Notes: a model not told the origin generated them from the letters alone. A stretch of 64,000 nucleotides of DNA from Pseudomonas sp. LD120 (GCF_009861525.1 NZ_WVHL01000005.1:2356001-2420000), one strand, 5' to 3'; numbered from the stretch's first letter, positions 31,150 to 39,701 are shown. Translations and numbers: made by a program.

Positions 31150-32057
31150 TCACCCCCCAGCGCCAGTGTGATGGCTGTGCAGAACGGCGCCTGATAGGGC
31201 GTTGCAACAATATCCACCCAGTCCTGCAGCACGACTTTGCGCACGCCTTCGACGTGCAGCCGGGCATGCACCACAGATTCGGACACTTCCAGGCCGAGGC
31301 GCCGGCGCTGGTGCACAAATGCCCGGAGGCTCGCCTGCGCGGCAGCGAGCGCCAACTCGTTTTCAGGGCCGTTGCTCAGCATGTAGAGCGTGGCCTTGAC
31401 CTGGTAATTGATGATCTCGGCGCCCTGGACGGTCAGCCGGTCGGCGACGGGCCGGCGGTCGTCGTCGCTGAGGTAGGTCTTGACCGCCGCGAGTAGGGCA
31501 GGCGAGGCCGTACCGTCGCCGAGCAGGGATTGCACAGTGATCACTGCCTCGGCCGGCGCCGGGCTTTCTGCCGTAGCGTCGGCAACCTGGCCATCTGCGG
31601 AGCGCGCGTGAAAGATGTAGCTGTTGCGCGGCCCCGCGGTGCTCAGGCCTTCCCAGGCCATCTGGGCTCGCTCGCGTAGGCTGTCATCGTTCTCCATGAC
31701 GCGGGCAATCGGTGGCACGGCCGCGGGGTTGGCTTCCTGCACCACCAGACGGGCGACGTTGTAGTTTGCCGTGAGGTTGTCCAGGTCGGAGTTCTTGGCC
31801 AGGGCCAGCATGTTGGCGACAGAGGCCTCATTGACTCGCTGGCGCCAGATGGTTTCCCGGTAGGCGTTCTCCTGCAGCAGCTTGGTCAGCGGCTCGGATT
31901 CCAGCGCCAGGCGGGCGGCGATCTCGGCTTGCTCCTCCACGGGCCAGAGGCTGATGGCGTAGGCCTTGCGTTCGGCGAGGATCTGCTCGTAGTCGATCTG
32001 CTCGACGATCTGCGGCGCCGGCAGCTGGCCCAGGTCGATAGCGACAAAGGTGCTCAT
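31146..32057 (-). CDS. Baseplate protein J
   Basis: A 303-residue gpJ-like wedge protein (P2 J about 302). It begins STFVAIDLGQLPAPQIVEQI and contains ARLVVQEANPAAVPPIARVM, SYIFHARSADGQVADATAES and AEIINYQVKATLYMLSNGPE. With I and W it forms the baseplate wedge. Four-base overlaps with I and W show translational coupling. Confidence 0.93.
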   Translation of the reverse strand: MSTFVAIDLGQLPAPQIVEQIDYEQILAERKAYAISLWPVEEQAEIAARLALESEPLTKLLQENAYRETIWRQRVNEASVANMLALAKNSDLDNLTANYNVARLVVQEANPAAVPPIARVMENDDSLRERAQMAWEGLSTAGPRNSYIFHARSADGQVADATAESPAPAEAVITVQSLLGDGTASPALLAAVKTYLSDDDRRPVADRLTVQGAEIINYQVKATLYMLSNGPENELALAAAQASLRAFVHQRRRLGLEVSESVVHARLHVEGVRKVVLQDWVDIVATPYQAPFCTAITLALGGE

Positions 32058-32398
32058 ACGCTGCCCCCCAGTTGCAGCGGAACGCTCAGGCTCAACGGCT
32101 CGTTGGTATCAACGCGGCTGCATTCAATGTCCATCACCGACTGGCCCTGAAGCGTCGCGCCAACGAATTGCACCCGGCTCAGGGTAATCCGTGGCTCCCA
32201 ACGCATCAGGGCCATCACGGTGGCCGCGTAAGCGCGCAGGCGGGTCGCGTCGTTGAACGGGTGGTCCACCAGCTCGGCCAGGACGCTGCCGTATTCACGG
32301 CGCATCACCCGGGTACCGAGGCGCGTGGTCAGGATATCGGTGCAGGACTGGACGATATGTTCTTCGGTGCTGAGGGCGGCGCCGGTTTCTCTGTTCAT
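32054..32398 (-). CDS. Baseplate protein W (GPW/gp25 family)
   Basis: A 114-residue protein matching P2 W (about 115). It contains TRLGTRVMRREYGSVLAELV and ALMRWEPRITLSRVQFVGAT, the GPW/gp25 lysozyme-like baseplate signature. It is coupled to V and J by 4-base overlaps. Confidence 0.93.
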   Translation of the reverse strand: MNRETGAALSTEEHIVQSCTDILTTRLGTRVMRREYGSVLAELVDHPFNDATRLRAYAATVMALMRWEPRITLSRVQFVGATLQGQSVMDIECSRVDTNEPLSLSVPLQLGGSV

Positions 32399-32967
32399 TC
32401 CGGTACTCCCGTCTTGGCGCCACCAGGCAGCACGCCGCCATGCAGGTGTTTGACCAGGCTGATGCCGGCCGCGACAACGTCTTCTGAAACGGTGACCTTG
32501 CCGGTTACGGACTGATTGCCGGTCTGGGTGTAGTCGCCCTGGTGGGTGATTGGCCCGACGATAGTGATGCCGCCGTCGCTGACTAAGTTGGTGGTACCGC
32601 CCGGGGCCAGGGTGGCGTTCAGGTGGTGGGCGACGCTGTCGTACTCGATCACCGTGCCGTCGCTGTAGGTACGACGGTGGAGCCCAGCGCGGTCACCGTT
32701 GGCCGGGGCGCTGTCGCTGAACAGGCCGGTCAAGGCTACGCCGTTGCCCAGCTGACCGGAGGGGCTGATCAGCAGGACCTGCTCGCCGGCGGTGGGTGGG
32801 TCCCATTCCTTGGCGGATCCGGCACGCAGGGCCAGCCATGGCAGCCAGGTGGTAGTCAGTTCACCGGTTTTCACACGCACGCGCGGAGGCTTCATCTGGA
32901 CTTCGGCGACAACGCCAAAGCGTATGAGGTTTTCAATCAGGCGGGCGAGGGTGGCTAGATCGTTCAT
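32395..32967 (-). CDS. Baseplate spike protein V
   Basis: A 190-residue gpV-like protein, the membrane-piercing spike. It has the OB-fold region (FGVVAEVQMKPPRVRVKTGE, LPWLALRAGSAKEWDPPTAG, EQVLLISPSGQLGNGVALTG) and the repeat-like C-terminal spike part (ITIVGPITHQGDYTQTGNQS). The C-terminus (AAGISLVKHLHGGVLPGGAK) holds the H-x-H iron-binding pattern (KHLHGG) seen in P2 V-type spikes. A 125-base gap and an oppositely oriented cargo gene separate it from S. Confidence 0.92.
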   Translation of the reverse strand: MNDLATLARLIENLIRFGVVAEVQMKPPRVRVKTGELTTTWLPWLALRAGSAKEWDPPTAGEQVLLISPSGQLGNGVALTGLFSDSAPANGDRAGLHRRTYSDGTVIEYDSVAHHLNATLAPGGTTNLVSDGGITIVGPITHQGDYTQTGNQSVTGKVTVSEDVVAAGISLVKHLHGGVLPGGAKTGVPE

Positions 32968-33092
32968 GGCGCCGAGAATGGCGCTACGCGCGGAGGGATG
33001 CAGTATTCTTCAGTTGTGAATGCCTTGCTTACAAGTAAACTGTTCTCTATACATAAGACCTAATTTTCTGCTACTCGGTGAAATGGACTTTT

Positions 33093-33872
33093 ATGAAATA
33101 TATAGTTCCTTCTGTTCGCGCTACTGCATTTAATTGTCCGCATTGTTTTGCATATGCCAAGCATCAGTGGTCAGATGTTTTTTTGAATAATCTTAACGAT
33201 AGAGATCCACTTCCGAAAATACATGTAAAAAATGAAGTTGTTGAGGCGCTTACTAAGTTTGCCAAAGGGACTGAAGTTAATGGTGCGATTAGTGTCTCAA
33301 GTAGGTTGGCGAATGGTGAGGTGTTTAGATTTTATGATCATGATAAAAGCGGATATATTTCATTGGGCAATGTGTTTTCTGGGGAGTGCTCTAATTGTAG
33401 TGGGGTAACTATCTGGGCTCATGAAAAACTTATTTTTCCGAGTACTAGTGGTGTGGTTCCTGCAAATGTGGATATGCCAAAAGATATTCGGCTGGATTAT
33501 GAAGAAGCCAGCTCTATACTCGATAAGTCGCCACGTGGTGCAGCTGCATTGCTGCGACTGGCAATTCAAAAATTATGCAAAGAGTTAGGGCAGCCTGGGA
33601 AAAATATTAACGATGATATCAAGTCGTTAGTGGCGGCTGGCTTGAGTTCTATGGTTCAACAGGCGCTGGATACAGTGCGGGTAATTGGGAACTCAGCCGT
33701 TCATCCAGGTCAGATTGATCTTAAAGATGATCGCCAGACCGCAGAGTCTCTTTTTATGCTTGTAAATTTAATTGTTGAAAAAATGATATCTGAGCCAAAG
33801 CATGTTAAGGCTATGTTTGACTCTTTACCTGGTAATTTGATTCAGGGGATTAAGGATAGAGATAAGAAATAA
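33093..33872 (+). CDS. DUF4145 protein, AT-rich cargo gene
   Basis: A 259-residue protein with a zinc-ribbon-like N-terminal pair, CPHC and CSNC, followed by the DUF4145 domain: YEEASSILDKSPRGAAALLR, LAIQKLCKELGQPGKNINDD and DTVRVIGNSAVHPGQIDLKD. DUF4145 proteins occur often near restriction and phage-defence genes, but their activity is not established. The gene is AT-rich and on the opposite strand to the tail operon, inserted between V and S, where P2 has no gene. The ATG at 33093 has a GGA site 6 bases upstream; an in-frame GTG at 33078 is possible. Confidence 0.8.
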   Translation: MKYIVPSVRATAFNCPHCFAYAKHQWSDVFLNNLNDRDPLPKIHVKNEVVEALTKFAKGTEVNGAISVSSRLANGEVFRFYDHDKSGYISLGNVFSGECSNCSGVTIWAHEKLIFPSTSGVVPANVDMPKDIRLDYEEASSILDKSPRGAAALLRLAIQKLCKELGQPGKNINDDIKSLVAAGLSSMVQQALDTVRVIGNSAVHPGQIDLKDDRQTAESLFMLVNLIVEKMISEPKHVKAMFDSLPGNLIQGIKDRDKK

Positions 33873-33875
33873 CAC

Positions 33876-34331
33876 TTATCCTGCTAGATGAATTAGTAGG
33901 CCGTCACGAATAGTGTCTAGGTCTGCATCGGTAAATCCGAGTACTTTCCGCGGTTCATACTTTACCTCTGGCGCCCCACGCTCGGCCCGGTCCTTTAGCC
34001 CGTATTGATGCACACGTGCAATACGGGCCACCCGTCCCGTAAACCCAACACTGATCGCATTACCGTCCCCCTGAACCTTCAAGAAGCTCGCAGTGCGCAG
34101 CTTCTTGAACATCTTCACCTGGCGCTTGATGCGTCCTTGTTTGCCCCGCAGGTTCCGTTGTTTACGCGGTGCGTACTTGCTCCCGTCCGGGTTGCGCTGG
34201 GCGATGATCCGCTGTTGCTGGCTGCGGCGCAGGGCCTGGCCGATGCTTCGGGCGAGCTGATTGCGTGCGGCGGGATGCAACTGCCCCAGCAGGCCCGCGG
34301 CCCAGTCCTCCAGTGCTTCAAGATCAGCCAT
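33876..34331 (-). CDS. Tail completion protein S
   Basis: A 151-residue protein like P2 S (about 150). It begins ADLEALEDWAAGLLGQLHPA and contains RAIGQALRRSQQQRIIAQRN-like basic helices and ARIARVHQYGLKDRAERGA, the phage virion morphogenesis signature. It finishes the tail so that it can join the head. It ends 3 bases from the convergent cargo gene and overlaps R by 8 bases. Confidence 0.9.
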   Translation of the reverse strand: MADLEALEDWAAGLLGQLHPAARNQLARSIGQALRRSQQQRIIAQRNPDGSKYAPRKQRNLRGKQGRIKRQVKMFKKLRTASFLKVQGDGNAISVGFTGRVARIARVHQYGLKDRAERGAPEVKYEPRKVLGFTDADLDTIRDGLLIHLAG

Positions 34332-34776
34332 TGGGCACTATCCATTCCGGGCCGCTTTCGGGCCATGTTGGGTTGCGCTGGGGTTCACCTGGGTGCCTGA
34401 TGGTGGTGTTGCCTGCATCATCAGTACGAACGATCACGCGCTCGGTGAGGGGAAGGGTCAAGCTCATGTCCACCTTGCTTTTGTCGATGAGGTCGGCTTC
34501 AAACTTGATGCCGTCGGCGGACTTATCGAGGTTTTCCAGCAATTCGGACTGGTTTACGCGCAGCCACTCCAGCAGCGGCAGCATGACGTTGTCCGGATGG
34601 CCGGCGAAGTCGGTCAGGATCACCTGCAGGTCATAGCTGTATTCGAACGAGAGGCTGGGGGCCGCGGTGCAGCGGACCTTGCCGTTGTCGATGAAGATCA
34701 GCAGTCGGTCGGGGCTGTGGCGCAGTTCCGGGATCTGTTCCAGCAGGAAGGCCCGCAGGCTATCGGGTTTGTTCAT
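34324..34776 (-). CDS. Tail completion protein R
   Basis: A 150-residue gpR-like protein (P2 R about 155): MNKPDSLRAFLLEQIPELRH, then EYSYDLQVILTDFAGHPDNV and LLEWLRVNQSELLENLDKSA. It acts with S in tail completion. The ATG at 34776 shares ATGA with the stop of the o-spanin gene, and the frame upstream of it has no family-like sequence. Confidence 0.91.
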   Translation of the reverse strand: MNKPDSLRAFLLEQIPELRHSPDRLLIFIDNGKVRCTAAPSLSFEYSYDLQVILTDFAGHPDNVMLPLLEWLRVNQSELLENLDKSADGIKFEADLIDKSKVDMSLTLPLTERVIVRTDDAGNTTIRHPGEPQRNPTWPESGPEWIVPNG

Positions 34777-35030
34777 GGTTTGGCCTGCTGGTAGCGGTAG
34801 ATCATGTCGACCTGGCCCGCGCATTCGGCCCAGGCGGCCTCGATACGGTCCTGGTCGGTGATCAGATCGCCGTTACTGCTTGGGCTGGTCGCCGGCAGGC
34901 TGCAGGGCACCACGGCCGGACAGCCACTGACGATAAGCGTCGGCGCCGGTGAGGGCGGGGCGCTCGCGCAGCCGGCGAGCAACATCAGGCAAGGGCTGCT
35001 CAGCCCAAGCGCGCAGATCAGCGTTTTCAC
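34773..35030 (-). CDS. o-spanin lipoprotein (Rz1/LysC-like)
   Basis: An 85-residue outer-membrane lipoprotein. The signal sequence ICALGLSSPCLMLLAGCASA has a lipobox LAGC with the lipidated Cys at about residue 21, followed by a Pro-rich region typical of Rz1 (SAPPSPAP). Most of the gene is embedded in a different frame inside the i-spanin gene, as in P2 lysB/lysC. It spans the periplasm with the i-spanin to fuse the two membranes at lysis. Confidence 0.83.
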   Translation of the reverse strand: MKTLICALGLSSPCLMLLAGCASAPPSPAPTLIVSGCPAVVPCSLPATSPSSNGDLITDQDRIEAAWAECAGQVDMIYRYQQAKP

Positions 35031-35316
35031 GTTTTAGCCCCTTGATGGTGAGTTGTCGTTTGGCGAGCCCCTGGCGTAGCAAGTCCTGTTCCGTGCGCAA
35101 ACGGGCCTGGGCCTCGCGTTCGCCAGAAAGAGCAGCCTCCAGGGCATTTGCTTTGCCCTCGCTGCGTCCGGCTGCGGCCAACGCATCCCGGGTGTCTTTC
35201 TCGGCCAGCTCCCTGTTCTTGTCGGCGACTTCGATGCGTTGCTCCTGATTCCAGGCGAGCAGGCCCAGCACGCCGACCAGGGCCAGGCCCAGCAGGATCT
35301 GGCGGATGGTGCTCAT
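34873..35316 (-). CDS. i-spanin (LysB-like)
   Basis: A 147-residue protein with an N-terminal transmembrane helix (ILLGLALVGVLGLLAWNQ, about 7-24) and a long periplasmic coiled coil (RIEVADKNRELAEKDTRDAL; AQARLRTEQDLLRQGLAK). This is the layout of P2 LysB and lambda Rz. It pairs with the embedded o-spanin. Its start overlaps the end of the P-loop gene by 4 bases. Confidence 0.87.
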   Translation of the reverse strand: MSTIRQILLGLALVGVLGLLAWNQEQRIEVADKNRELAEKDTRDALAAAGRSEGKANALEAALSGEREAQARLRTEQDLLRQGLAKRQLTIKGLKRENADLRAWAEQPLPDVARRLRERPALTGADAYRQWLSGRGALQPAGDQPKQ

Positions 35317-35792
35317 TTGAGGAACTCCCCCAGGATCAACTGGCGGTATTGCTCGTCGGTATAGATCGCGCGGGCCTCATTGAAGTAGGCCTCATCGATT
35401 ACCCCCGGTGTCAGAAGATGGCGCTGATAGCTGCCGCCGTTGAGCTCGATCAGTTGCAACATCAGATCCGTTTCTGGGGTATCGATCCCCAAGTCGCGGA
35501 CTCGGCTCGCCGTTGTTGCGTAGTACCCACCTTGGCGGACCTTGGCCGACTTGAGCCAGTCGAACTCGTCGTAGATCCAGATAGCTTGTTCTTGGTCGAG
35601 GTCATCAGGAGGGGCCTGATGGTCCGAAAGTACGACGACCCCTGGCAGGCGCCCGAGTAAATCCTCTGCTTGCAGGGTGACGAAAATCACCGTTTTGCCC
35701 TGGGCGGTGAGGTCGTTTGCGATTCTCACCAGGCGGGTGGTCTTCCCTGTCTGGCGACCGGAGATTTCGAGGTAGGCGATCTTGGCGGTCAT
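35313..35792 (-). CDS. P-loop ATPase in lysis region
   Basis: A 159-residue protein with Walker A SGRQTGKTTRLVRIAN near residues 10-25 and a Walker B-like AIWIYDEFDWLK near residue 69. It resembles small Zot-like or terminase-like P-loop proteins of phages, but no named family was fixed. Its sequence after the P-loop (AQGKTVIFVTLQAEDL) is like the minimal P-loop protein at 13740-14036. It is coupled to the genes on both sides by 4-base overlaps, between the endolysin and spanin genes, a position with no P2 counterpart. The ATG at 35792 is chosen on the coupled ATGA. Confidence 0.72.
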   Translation of the reverse strand: MTAKIAYLEISGRQTGKTTRLVRIANDLTAQGKTVIFVTLQAEDLLGRLPGVVVLSDHQAPPDDLDQEQAIWIYDEFDWLKSAKVRQGGYYATTASRVRDLGIDTPETDLMLQLIELNGGSYQRHLLTPGVIDEAYFNEARAIYTDEQYRQLILGEFLK

Positions 35793-35995
35793 GCGCGGTA
35801 CCAGCCCAGTTTGTTCATGGCCCCGACGTCCAGGTGTTCGAGCGGGCCGCGAATCACAATCACCCGACAACCCGGGTCGACGAATTGCAGCGCCTCGGCC
35901 AGCAGCTCCATGGCTTCTGGCTCGGTGTTTTCAGGCACGACCAGCACGTCTCCGTCCTCTACCTTGAGCTTGTGCACCGCTTCGAGATCGATCAT
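35789..35995 (-). CDS. Hypothetical small acidic protein
   Basis: A 68-residue acidic protein (MIDLEAVHKLKVEDGDVLVV, then ENTEPEAMELLAEALQFVDP and CRVIVIRGPLEHLDVGAMN). It is predicted alpha/beta with no membrane segment; no family was recognised. Start and stop both overlap neighbouring genes by 4 bases, so it is translated as part of the lysis cassette. The ATG at 35995 is preferred over an upstream frame extension. Confidence 0.65.
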   Translation of the reverse strand: MIDLEAVHKLKVEDGDVLVVPENTEPEAMELLAEALQFVDPGCRVIVIRGPLEHLDVGAMNKLGWYRA

Positions 35996-36834
35996 GCCGG
36001 TACCTCCTGACCGCAGCTGCATGCACTGTGCCGCTCATAGGCACGCAGGAGCTTGGTGTCGTACAGGTTGCGCTGGTAGTTCGGCCCGTTGTACTGCCTG
36101 GCAAAGTCGGCCCACTTGCGGGCCTTCAGCGCTTTGTGGAGGGCCGGATCGGTCTCGATGAAGCGGACGAATGCGTCGAACTGGCGGGACTCGCTCGCGC
36201 TCATGGCAGCCACGAAGTCCTGCACGTTGGCATAGCCCAGGCGCTGCCAGTGAAAGCCCATGATCTGAAAGGCACCCCAGGAAGCGGATTCGAGGGCCGC
36301 GGTGTCATCGATGAGGCGAGCCGTGGCGAGGCGCTGATGCTCAGTAGGTCCGCCGGCATAGCCTCCGGGGTTCGGGTTGATGATGGCCGGGTACTGCGCC
36401 GCGAGCTCGTCGGCGTGGCGCTTGAGTTCTGCCGGGTCGTCGCCTGGGTGGCGTGGCGTCTTTAACTGGCGGTACATGATGTGCCGTTCAAACAGGATCG
36501 CCGGCTTTCCGTTGGCGAAGAAACCCTTGCCGTTCGATTCGACCTCATTCACCGCATAGACACTGGCGAGGGGCAGATCCAGGCGCTGGGCAGCGCTGAT
36601 CAGGTCGGCGTTCTTCAGCAACAGAGCGCAATCGCCACCGGCCAGGCTGGTTTGGGTTTTCTCGCCGGCGATACCGTCCACCACCAGGCCGGCCTTGAGC
36701 TGGTAGGCGCGAACGGCCATTTCGGTGGCGTCGCCGTAGTCGCCGTCCACTGCAACAGTAACGCCGTGGCTGTTGAGGTTCTTCTGCAGGATGCGAACCG
36801 CCTGCGAGCGATCGCCGTGCCGGAGTGTGCTCAT
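35992..36834 (-). CDS. Endolysin (N-acetylmuramidase with PG-binding domain)
   Basis: A 280-residue endolysin. The N-terminal peptidoglycan-binding domain (1-70; GDRSQAVRILQKNLNSHGVT, YQLKAGLVVDGIAGEKTQ) is followed by an N-acetylmuramidase domain: VYAVNEVESNGKGFFANGKP with the likely catalytic Glu near residue 97, ILFERHIMYRQL, and SWGAFQIMGFHWQRLGYANV. It cuts glycan strands at lysis and replaces the shorter P2 K. There is no signal peptide, so it needs the holin. The C-terminal tail has a CSCGQ motif. Confidence 0.9.
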   Translation of the reverse strand: MSTLRHGDRSQAVRILQKNLNSHGVTVAVDGDYGDATEMAVRAYQLKAGLVVDGIAGEKTQTSLAGGDCALLLKNADLISAAQRLDLPLASVYAVNEVESNGKGFFANGKPAILFERHIMYRQLKTPRHPGDDPAELKRHADELAAQYPAIINPNPGGYAGGPTEHQRLATARLIDDTAALESASWGAFQIMGFHWQRLGYANVQDFVAAMSASESRQFDAFVRFIETDPALHKALKARKWADFARQYNGPNYQRNLYDTKLLRAYERHSACSCGQEVPA

Positions 36835-37154
36835 AGCTGCTCTACCTTGCGGTTGAAAAACTTGCGGGCCGCGGCGCGGGTGCCCTCGACGCCGAGCAGG
36901 CCGATCACACCGCCGAAAAATGGGGCGGTCGATGCCGGGATGCCGAGCAACGCCAGACCGTGGCTGGCAGCCAGGGCCAGCGCCCCGCAGAGCGGCGCCT
37001 CGATCAGCACTCGGCGTAGGGTGCCCCCGCCGTACATGATCCGTAGAGCCGCGATGATCAGCGCCAGGACGCCGGCGTACAGGGTCGGCCAGTTCTGTTC
37101 GAGCCAGGCGGCGAACCAGGCCCAGGTGTCGGGACGGTCAGGCATTCGCTTCAT
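36831..37154 (-). CDS. Phage holin
   Basis: A 107-residue membrane protein with hydrophobic segments TLYAGVLALIIAALRIM, GALALAASHGLALLGI and TAPFFGGVIGLLGVEG, the three-helix layout of a class I holin. It opens the membrane for the endolysin, whose gene it overlaps by 4 bases. The start is uncertain: ATG at 37154 is used, ATG at 37145 (MPDRPDTW) is also likely, and the frame runs up to 37181. Confidence 0.83.
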   Translation of the reverse strand: MKRMPDRPDTWAWFAAWLEQNWPTLYAGVLALIIAALRIMYGGGTLRRVLIEAPLCGALALAASHGLALLGIPASTAPFFGGVIGLLGVEGTRAAARKFFNRKVEQL

Positions 37155-37199
37155 TCCAGGGTCCAGGGTGGTAGGTCTCAAGGAGGCGGCTCAAGTGGA

Positions 37200-37412
37200 T
37201 CAGTCCCATAGGTTCACCATCTGCCGCTGTGGGGCTGTGGTCTGGGCTTCGGGCATTTGAACAGCGAGGCCTTGCGGCAGGGTGGGGCCGTGATCAGCCA
37301 GCCCGGGGTTGGCCTCAAGCACCGCCTCGGTGACGCCGGCGGTGCGGCCGTAGTGACGCCAGCAAAGGGCGTCGACGGTGTCGTTTTGCAGGGCGCGAAG
37401 GGTGACAGCCAT
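37200..37412 (-). CDS. Tail protein X
   Basis: A 70-residue gpX-like protein (P2 X about 67). It has the LysM-like pattern LQNDTVDALCWRHYGRTAGV, LEANPGLADHGPTLPQGLAV. It is needed for tail assembly. It starts at the base where L ends (shared base 37412), so it is coupled to L. Confidence 0.92.
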   Translation of the reverse strand: MAVTLRALQNDTVDALCWRHYGRTAGVTEAVLEANPGLADHGPTLPQGLAVQMPEAQTTAPQRQMVNLWD

Positions 37413-37873
37413 CAGATCAGCTCCACGGTGGTGCGCGTGGTACCCAAAAAATCGCGGATGGCCCAGCGCTGGTCGCGGTGGTAGTCATCGATGTTCGGGG
37501 CCAGTTCCTCGGCCTTGCGGTTGCCGGTGTTGGTGCTGTCGTAGGAGCGGTACCGCTCGCAAACCTCAGCGCCGACCCCGGCCTCAATGGCGCGGTGGTA
37601 CAGATGGACCTGGACCGATTCGCCGTTGACCTGCCGCGCTGGTACTTCGCGCAGCTCGTTATAGCCCTGGGCCTGCTTGCTGAGCTGCCAGGCCTCTAGC
37701 TCGCGGTTGACGTTGATCGCTGTGTTGATCACCGCGGTTTCGAGCCGGGCAGGGGTGACGCTGCTGTCGATACGCAGCGTGGCGCGCACCTGGTCGAGAT
37801 CGATCGAGGGCCAGAATGGGTCGGTGTTGATGTGGCCGCTTGGCGTGGTGCCGCCGGCTACGAATCCGCTCAT
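37412..37873 (-). CDS. Head completion protein L
   Basis: A 153-residue gpL-like protein (P2 L about 169). It contains WPSIDLDQVRATLRIDSSVT, RLETAVINTAINVNRELEAW and CERYRSYDSTNTGNRKAEEL. It closes the head after packaging and provides the tail-binding interface. The 101 bases between M and L hold no gene. Confidence 0.92.
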   Translation of the reverse strand: MSGFVAGGTTPSGHINTDPFWPSIDLDQVRATLRIDSSVTPARLETAVINTAINVNRELEAWQLSKQAQGYNELREVPARQVNGESVQVHLYHRAIEAGVGAEVCERYRSYDSTNTGNRKAEELAPNIDDYHRDQRWAIRDFLGTTRTTVELI

Positions 37874-37974
37874 GGTGCTGCGCTCAATAAGTCGCCGGTG
37901 GTCGGGGCTTCACGTTCAGGCGGAGCGGCCTGGCCGATCCGCCCCGAGCCGGCGGGGTGCGTGGGGACGCCCGG

Positions 37975-38682
37975 TTAACTGCCGGTGGCAGTGTGTTTCT
38001 TCAGGAGGCGCTCGACGCGCTCCAGATCCTTTTTACCGCCGCAGTTGCTGTGCAGCTCGATAGCCCGGGCCAGATGGTCCCGGGCTTGTTCTAGGGGCTT
38101 CAAGGCCTCTGCTGAGGGGGTATCCTCGGTGACCTGGGCCGAGTACGCCTTGCCGATGGCCAGGTGCAGCTTGGCCCGGGCCTGGTCCGGCATGTCTTCC
38201 TTGGTGGTGATCTGCTCGGTACGCAGTAGCAATTCCAGGTCAAAGCTGCCGCCGGCCTTCTGGGCCTTCAACGCGGCTTCGGCGATCTCTTCGGCGACGA
38301 TGGTGCCGGTGGTGCGCTCGAAGCGATCAGGCATCAGCAGCTGGTGCTCGATCACGTAGGCGGCGATGTCCAGGGCACCTTTGAAGTCGCCGGCGTCCAT
38401 GCGCCAGACCATGAGGGTGGTCAGCACCTGGTCTTGGGCGCCTTTGCCCTCGGCGAGCATGCCTTCGACGTAGGGCTCGTACTCCGGCAGCAATTGTCGC
38501 TTGAGCTCTGCCTTGCCTTCGGTGGACTGCACCTGTTTGAGCCGCAGGTAGTCCTGTTGGAGCTTGGCGAGGTTCAGCTCGTAAATGTTGGCGCCTTCCA
38601 TGGTCAGGGCTGGCCCGGCGACAGCAGCCGCTGCAACGGCTGCTGTAACGCGCTGGAAGTGACGGCGGCAGGGGTTGGTCAT
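37975..38682 (-). CDS. Terminase small subunit (gpM)
   Basis: A 235-residue protein close to P2 M (about 247): NPCRRHFQRVTAAVAAAAVA at the start, then YLRLKQVQSTEGKAELKRQL and MVWRMDAGDFKGALDIAAYV. It binds the cos region and recruits the large subunit P. Its C-terminal part (LARAIELHSNCGGKKDLERV) is conserved in the family. Confidence 0.91.
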   Translation of the reverse strand: MTNPCRRHFQRVTAAVAAAAVAGPALTMEGANIYELNLAKLQQDYLRLKQVQSTEGKAELKRQLLPEYEPYVEGMLAEGKGAQDQVLTTLMVWRMDAGDFKGALDIAAYVIEHQLLMPDRFERTTGTIVAEEIAEAALKAQKAGGSFDLELLLRTEQITTKEDMPDQARAKLHLAIGKAYSAQVTEDTPSAEALKPLEQARDHLARAIELHSNCGGKKDLERVERLLKKHTATGS

Positions 38683-38693
38683 GATCGCCGGCC

Positions 38694-39701
38694 TCAGCTC
38701 AGGGTGATGTTTTCGGCCATGGCAGCGCAGCCCAGGTCTTCGATCACATAGCTTTCATTGACCGACTCGAAGTTCTCGATGCGGTCGCGTTTGGCGTTGT
38801 CGACGACGGTGCGGCGGCGGGTGCCTTCCTGCCAGTACAGCGACAGGTTGTCGAGGCGGGTCACCAACAGGCCGTTGGCCGGGAAGTGCGGGACCCGAAC
38901 GGCTGGCAGGTTGCCAATGCGCTTTTGGCTGGTGACGATGTCGGCCGCGAGCATCTCGGTCGGCGCTTGGGTTTTGTTGATGATTGGGAAGTACTTGTCG
39001 GCCAACAGTTGGCGACCGCAGACCACCACCAGTTCGGTGTCTTCCTGGTACCAGGGCTCAATGAACTCGTTGACCATGCTGACGACCAGAGCGTCGATGT
39101 TTTCGAAATCCTTGCCAGCGCCGATCTGGATCTTGCCGCTGCCGTCGACCACTTCGTGCAACACGCGAGCGGCGTTTTCCAGGCGCATTTTCTGCAGCCA
39201 GCCAATGTTCACGTCCTGCAACAGCGGGTTGGTGGATGGGTTGGAGGTCTCGGCGCGGCTGGTGCCGTTCCAGCCGATCATGATCCGGTTGAGGGCCTGG
39301 GCCTTGATGATGGCGTCACGAATACGCGCCTGAAAGTCCTTGAACTTGGCCCACTGGTCGAGCTTCTGGTAGCGAATCCCGGTGTCGAAGTTGGTCTGGG
39401 TGCAGGTGTACCCGCGATTGTCCAGACCGCTCGGGTCGCGGGGCTCACGGTCCTTGACGGTGGTGTCGGTGGTGCTGGCAATGGTGCCGTCAATGCCGAT
39501 GCCGATCTTCTCGCCCGACTGTTCGGAGACGCCGTAAACGTTGATGGCGCTGAGGAACGCGCTGGACTCCTGAATGCGGGTTTCCAGAGTCTGGGCAACG
39601 CTGGGTGCGGCCGTGAATTTGGTGGTGACGTCGCTCACGCCGTGCAGCTGCGCGAGTTGTTGCAGGTAGGCGTTGTACAGGACGCGGGTATCGTTACGCA
39701 T
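38694..39701 (-). CDS. Major capsid protein (gpN)
   Basis: A 335-residue HK97-fold capsid protein matching P2 N (about 357). It begins RNDTRVLYNAYLQQLAQLHG and includes ESSAFLSAINVYGVSEQSGE, DNRGYTCTQTNFDTGIRYQK and LYWQEGTRRRTVVDNAKRDR. In P2 the N-terminal 31 residues are removed by the O protease. Gene order and length fit an intact gene. Confidence 0.94.
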   Translation of the reverse strand: MRNDTRVLYNAYLQQLAQLHGVSDVTTKFTAAPSVAQTLETRIQESSAFLSAINVYGVSEQSGEKIGIGIDGTIASTTDTTVKDREPRDPSGLDNRGYTCTQTNFDTGIRYQKLDQWAKFKDFQARIRDAIIKAQALNRIMIGWNGTSRAETSNPSTNPLLQDVNIGWLQKMRLENAARVLHEVVDGSGKIQIGAGKDFENIDALVVSMVNEFIEPWYQEDTELVVVCGRQLLADKYFPIINKTQAPTEMLAADIVTSQKRIGNLPAVRVPHFPANGLLVTRLDNLSLYWQEGTRRRTVVDNAKRDRIENFESVNESYVIEDLGCAAMAENITLS

